Of a stretch of 64,000 nt of DNA, positions 59,432 to 64,000 are shown piece after piece. The notes under the pieces were generated by a model, which saw only the letters and a program-made list of their open reading frames with translations, did no database searches and was not told where the DNA came from. Position 1 is the stretch's first letter. The number at the start of each line of letters is the position of its first letter. The position numbers and the translations under genes are program-made. Source of the stretch: Rutidosis leptorrhynchoides (taxonomy: Eukaryota > Streptophyta > Magnoliopsida > Asterales > Asteraceae); contig NC_092334.1 in NCBI RefSeq assembly GCF_046630445.1, forward strand, positions 192,268,501-192,332,500, given 5' to 3'.

Positions 59432-60935
59432 TTAAGCTGTTGAAGGTGTTGACGAATCTTCTGGAAATAGATGCGGGTATTTCTTCTTCATCTGATCTTC
59501 ACGCTCCCAGGTGAACTCGAGTCCTCTACGAGCATCCCATCAAACCTTAACAATTGGTATCTTGTTTTGCTTAAGTCTTTTAACCTCACGATCCATTATT
59601 TCGACGGGTTCTTCGATGAATTGGAGTTTTTCGTTGATTTGGATTTCATCTAACGGAATAGTGAGATCTTCTTTAGCAAAACATTTTTTCAAATTCGAGA
59701 CGTGGAAAGTGTTATGTACAGCCGTGAGTTGTTGAGGTAACTCAAGTCGGTAAGCTACTGGTCCGACACGATCAATAATCTTGAATGGTCCAATATACCT
59801 TGGATTTAATTTCCCTCGTTTACCAAATCGAACAACGCCTTTCCAAGGTGCAACTTTAAGCATGACCATCTCTCCAATTTCAAATTCTATATCTTTTCTT
59901 TTAATGTCAGCGTAGCTCTTTTGTCGACTTTGGGCGGTTTTCAACCGTTGTTGAATTTGGATGATCTTCTCGGTAGTTTCTTGTATAATCTCCGGACCCG
60001 TAATCTGTCTATCCCCCACTTCACTCCAACAAATTGGAGACCTGCACTTTCTACCATAAAGTGCTTCAAACGGCACCATCTCAATGCTTGAATGGTAGCT
60101 GTTGTTGTAGGAAAATTCTGCTAACGGTAGATGTCGATCCCAACTGTTTCCGAAATCAATAACACATGCTCGTAGCATGTCTTCAAGCGTTTGTATCGTC
60201 CTTTCACTCTGCCCATCAGTTTGTGGATGATAGGCAGTACTCATGTCTAGACGAGTTCCTAATGCTTGCTGTAATGTCTGCCAGAATCTTGAAATAAATC
60301 TGCCATCCCTATCAGAGATAATAGAGATTGGTATTCCATGTCTGGAGATGACTTCCTTCAAATACAGTCGTGCTAACTTCTCCATCTTGTCATCTTCTCT
60401 TATTGGCAGGAAGTGTGCTGATTTGGTGAGACGATCAACTATTACCCAAATAGTATCAAAACCACTTGCAGTCCTTGGCAATTTAGTGATGAAATCCATG
60501 GTAATGTTTTCCCATTTCCATTCCGGGATTTCGGGTTATTGAAGTAGACCTGATGGTTTCTGATGCTCAGCTTTGACCTTAGAACACGACAAACATTCTC
60601 CTACGTATTTAGCAAAATCGGCTTTCATACCCGGTCACCAAAAATATTTCCTGAGATCCTTGTACATCTTCCCCGTTCCAGGATGTATTGAGTATCTGGT
60701 TTTATGAGCTTCTCTAAGTACCATTTCTCTCATATCTCCAAATTTTGGTACCCAAATCCTTTCAGCCCTATACCGGGTTCCGTCTTCCCGAATATTAAGA
60801 TGTTTCTCCGATCCTTTGGGTATTTCATCTTTTAAATTTCCCTCTTTTAAAACTCCTTGTTGCGCCTCCTTTATTTGAGTAGTAAGGTTATTATGAATCA
60901 TTATATTCATAGATTTTACTCGAATGGGTTCTCTG
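59432..60935 (-). pseudogene. B2 pol fragment (RNase H end, integrase, chromodomain-like tail)
   Basis: It is almost the same sequence as the 3' part of B pol. The integrase core motifs [16 protein letters not shown] and QTDGQSER are present (59540-60499). The Glu codon that is a stop in B is intact here, so B's stop is a private mutation. This copy has its own stops: TGA near 59537 in the chromodomain (Arg in relatives), TAA near 60538, and a TGA near 60635 after RKYFW. The fragment ends abruptly at the D insertion in the segment before the zinc-binding region. Confidence 0.9.
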
Positions 60936-63900
60936 TGTAGTGACCCGAACTTTTCCATGTTTATATATATTAATTGAGATTGATATTTATATGATTAAAT
61001 GTTTCCAACATGTTAAGCAATCAAACTTGTTAAGACTTGATTAATTGAAATATGTTTCATATAGACAATTGACCACCCAAGTTGATCGGTGATTCACGAA
61101 CGTTAAAACTTGTAAAAAAACTATATGATGACATATATATGGATATATATATAGTTAACATGATACTATGATAAGAAAACATATCATAAAGTATATTAAC
61201 AATGAACTACATATGTAAAAACAAGACTACTAACTTAATGATTTTTAAACGAGACATATATGTAACGATTATCGTTGTAAAGACATTTAATGTATATATA
61301 TCATATTAAGAGATATTCATACATGATAATATCATGATAATATAATAATTTAAAATCTCATTTGATATTATAAACATTGGGTTAACAACATTTAACAAGA
61401 TCGTTAACCTAAAGGTTTCAAAACAACACTTACATGTAACGACTAACGATGACTTAACGACTCAGTTAAAATGTATATACATGTAGTGTTTTAATATGTA
61501 TTTATACACTTTTGAAAGACTTCAATACACTTATCAAAATACTTCTACTTAACAAAAATGCTTACAATTACATTCTCGTTCAGTTTCATCAACAATTCTA
61601 CTCGTATGCACCCGTATTCGTACTCGTACAATACACAGCTTTTAGATGTATGTACTATTGGTATATACACTCCAATGATCAGCTCTTAGCAGCCCATGTG
61701 AGTCACCTAACACATGTGGGAACCATCATTTGGCAACTAGCATGAAATATCTCATAAGATTACAAAAATATGAGTAATCATTCATGACTTATTTACATGA
61801 AAACAAAATTACATATCCTTTATATCTAATCCATACACCAACGACCAAAAACACCTACAAAAACTTTCATTCTTGAATTTTCTTCATCTAATTGAACTCT
61901 CTCAAGTTCTATCTTCAAGTTCTAAGTGTTCTTCATAAATTCCAAAAGTTCTAGTTTCATAAAATCAAGAATACTTTCAAGTTTGCTAGCTCACTTCCAA
62001 TCTTGTAAGGTGATCATCCAACCTCAAGAAATCTTTGTTTCTTACAGTAGGTTATCATTCTAATACAAGGTAATAATCATATTCAAACTTTGGTTCAATT
62101 TCTATAACTATAACAATCTTATTTCAAGTGATGATCTTACTTGAACTTGTTTTCGTGTCATGATTCTGCTTCAAGAACTTCGAGCCATCCAAGGATCCAT
62201 TGAAGCTAGATCCATTTTTCTCTTTTCCAGTAGGTTTATCCAAGGAAATTAAGGTAGTAATGATGTTCATAACATCATTCGATTCATACATATAAAGCTA
62301 TCTTATTCGAAGATTTAAACTTGTAATCACTAGAACATAGTTTAGTTAATTCTAAACTTGTTCGCAAACAAAAGTTAATCCTTCTAACTTGACTTTTAAA
62401 ATCAACTAAACACATTTTCTATATCTATATGATATGCTAACTTAATGATTTAAAACCTGGAAACACGAAAAACACCGTAAAACCGGATTTACGCCGTCGT
62501 AGTAACACCGCGGGCTGTTTTGGGTTAGTTAATTAAAAACTATGATAAACTTTGATTTAAAAGTTGTTATTCTGAGAAAATGATTTTTATTATGAACATG
62601 AAACTATATCCAAAAATTATGGTTAAACTCAAAGTGGAAGTATGTTTTCTAAAATGGTCATCTAGACGTCGTTCTTTCGACTGAAATGACTACCTTTACA
62701 AAAACGACTTGTAACTTATTTTTCTGACTATAAACCTATACTTTTTCTGTTTAGATTCATAAAATAGAGTTCAATATGAAACCATAGCAATTTGATTCAC
62801 TCAAAACGGATTTAAAATGAAGAAGTTATGGGTAAAACAAGATTGGATAATTTTTCTCATTTTAGCTACGTGAAAATTGGTAACAAATCTATTCCAACCA
62901 TAACTTAATCAACTTGTATTGTATATTATGTAATCTTGAGATACCATAGACACGTATACAATGTGTCGACCTATCATGTCGATACATCTATATATATTTC
63001 GGAACAACCATAGACACTCTATATGTGAATGTTGGAGTTAGCTATACAGGGTTGAGGTTGATTCCAAAATATATATAGTTTGAGTTGTGATCAATACTGA
63101 GATACGTATACACTGGGTCGTGGATTGATTCAAGATAATATTTATCGATTTATTTCTGTACATCTAACTGTGGACAACTAGTTATAGGTTACTAACGAGG
63201 ACAGCTGAATTAATAAACTTAAAACATCAAAATATATTAAAAGTGTTGTAAATATATTTTGAACATACTTTAATATATATGTATATATTGTTATAGGTTC
63301 GTGAATCAACAGTGGCCAAGTCTTACTTCCCGACGAAGTAAAAATCTGTGAAAGTGAGTTATAGTCCCACTTTTAAAATCTAATATTTTTGGGATGAGAA
63401 TACATGCAGGTTTTATAAATGATTTACAAAATAGACACAAGTACGTGAAACTACATTCTATGGTTGAATTATCGAAATCGAATATGCCCCTTTTTATTAA
63501 GTCTGGTAATCTAAGAATTAGGGAACAGACACCCTAATTGACGCGAATCCTAAAGATAGATCTATTGGGCCTAACAAACCCCATCCAAAGTACCGGATGC
63601 TTTAGTACTTCGAAATTTATATCATATCCGAAGGGTGTCCCGGAATGATGGGGATATTCTTATATATGCATCTTGTTATTGTCGGTTACCAGGTGTTCAC
63701 CATATGAATGATTTTTATCTCTATGTATGGGATGTGTATTGAAATATGAAATCTTGTGGTCTATTGTTACGATTTGATATATATAGGTTAAACCTATAAC
63801 TCACCAACATTTTTGTTGACGTTTAAAGCATGTTTATTCTCAGGTGAATATTAAGAGCTTCCGCTGTTGCATACTAAAATAAGGACAAGATTTGGAGTCC

Positions 63901-64000
63901 ATGTTTGTATGATATTGTGTAAAAACTGCATTCAAGAAACTGATTTCGATGTAACATATTTGTATTGTAAACCATTATGTAATGGTCGTGTGTAAACAGG
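60936..64000 (+). mobile_element. B-family element copy D, 5' LTR only (runs off the window)
   Basis: From TGTAGTGACCCGAAC at 60936 the sequence is the reverse complement of the B LTR and remains so to the last base, where about 190 bp of LTR are still to come. The flank before it is CTCTG (60931-60935), the expected target duplication. D is therefore on the plus strand, opposite to B2, which it interrupts. A TATA-like TTTATATCTA lies at about 61818-61827, followed by a CT-rich stretch that could be the transcript start region. Whether D is a full element or a solo LTR cannot be told here. Confidence 0.9.

Larger units (their letters stand above)
56132..60935 (-). mobile_element. B-family element copy B2 (3' LTR and part of pol), cut by D
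   Basis: A minus-strand B-family copy with its 3' LTR at 56132-59396, then polypurine tract, then pol up to 60935, where element D begins. The left flank is TCGGC (56127-56131), the expected target duplication, whose partner is outside the window. Gag, extra ORFs and 5' LTR lie beyond D if they survive. Confidence 0.92.

Overview
This window is nuclear plant DNA, almost certainly from a eudicot. It is AT-rich with long TA microsatellites, about three quarters of it is nested Ty3/gypsy LTR retrotransposons, and the single ordinary host gene is an intron-containing LRR receptor-like kinase. The gag-pol proteins (CCHC-rich Gag, FIDD reverse transcriptase, integrase followed by a chromodomain-like tail, LTRs of about 2.3-3.3 kb) look like Tekay/Del-type chromoviruses. 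The style resembles elements common in Asteraceae genomes; that family assignment is inference.

Layout. (1) 1-21438 is an old plus-strand element, A1. Its 5' LTR is cut by the window start, and its RNase H region was split by a minus-strand element A2 (5282-17350, target duplication CTCGA). (2) 21439-22018 plus 35106-35449 are two pieces of a still older LTR-like sequence, split by a young complete minus-strand element B (22019-35100, target duplication GCTTA). (3) 35450-40383 holds LINE-like remains, two small DNA transposons with recognisable target duplications, and simple repeats. (4) 40384-43299 is the receptor kinase gene (two exons, 621 aa). (5) 43300-47706 is intergenic, with a tandem CCA-rich array and a Copia-like LTR with its primer-binding site. 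(6) 47707-56131 is a minus-strand element C. Its 5' end is cut by a second B-family copy, B2 (56132-60935), which is in turn cut by a third B-family copy, D (60936 to beyond the end), in the opposite orientation.

The most interesting point is that three different gypsy families here carry extra sense-strand ORFs between the primer-binding site and gag, and the extra ORFs differ between families. B has an acidic protein plus an F-box protein that looks captured from the plant. A2 has a Pro/Ser/Asp-rich protein. C has a coiled-coil protein. A1 has none. The leaders of A1, A2 and B share a motif containing a good 5' splice donor (CATTA/GTGAGTC), and acceptor-like sequences sit just before the extra ORFs and gag. 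This suggests, as inference, that one LTR transcript is alternatively spliced to express several proteins.

None of the visible gag-pol copies is fully intact. B is closest, with one in-frame stop just before the chromodomain. A2 has four stops and no frameshift. C has one homopolymer frameshift and two stops. A1 and B2 are more degraded.
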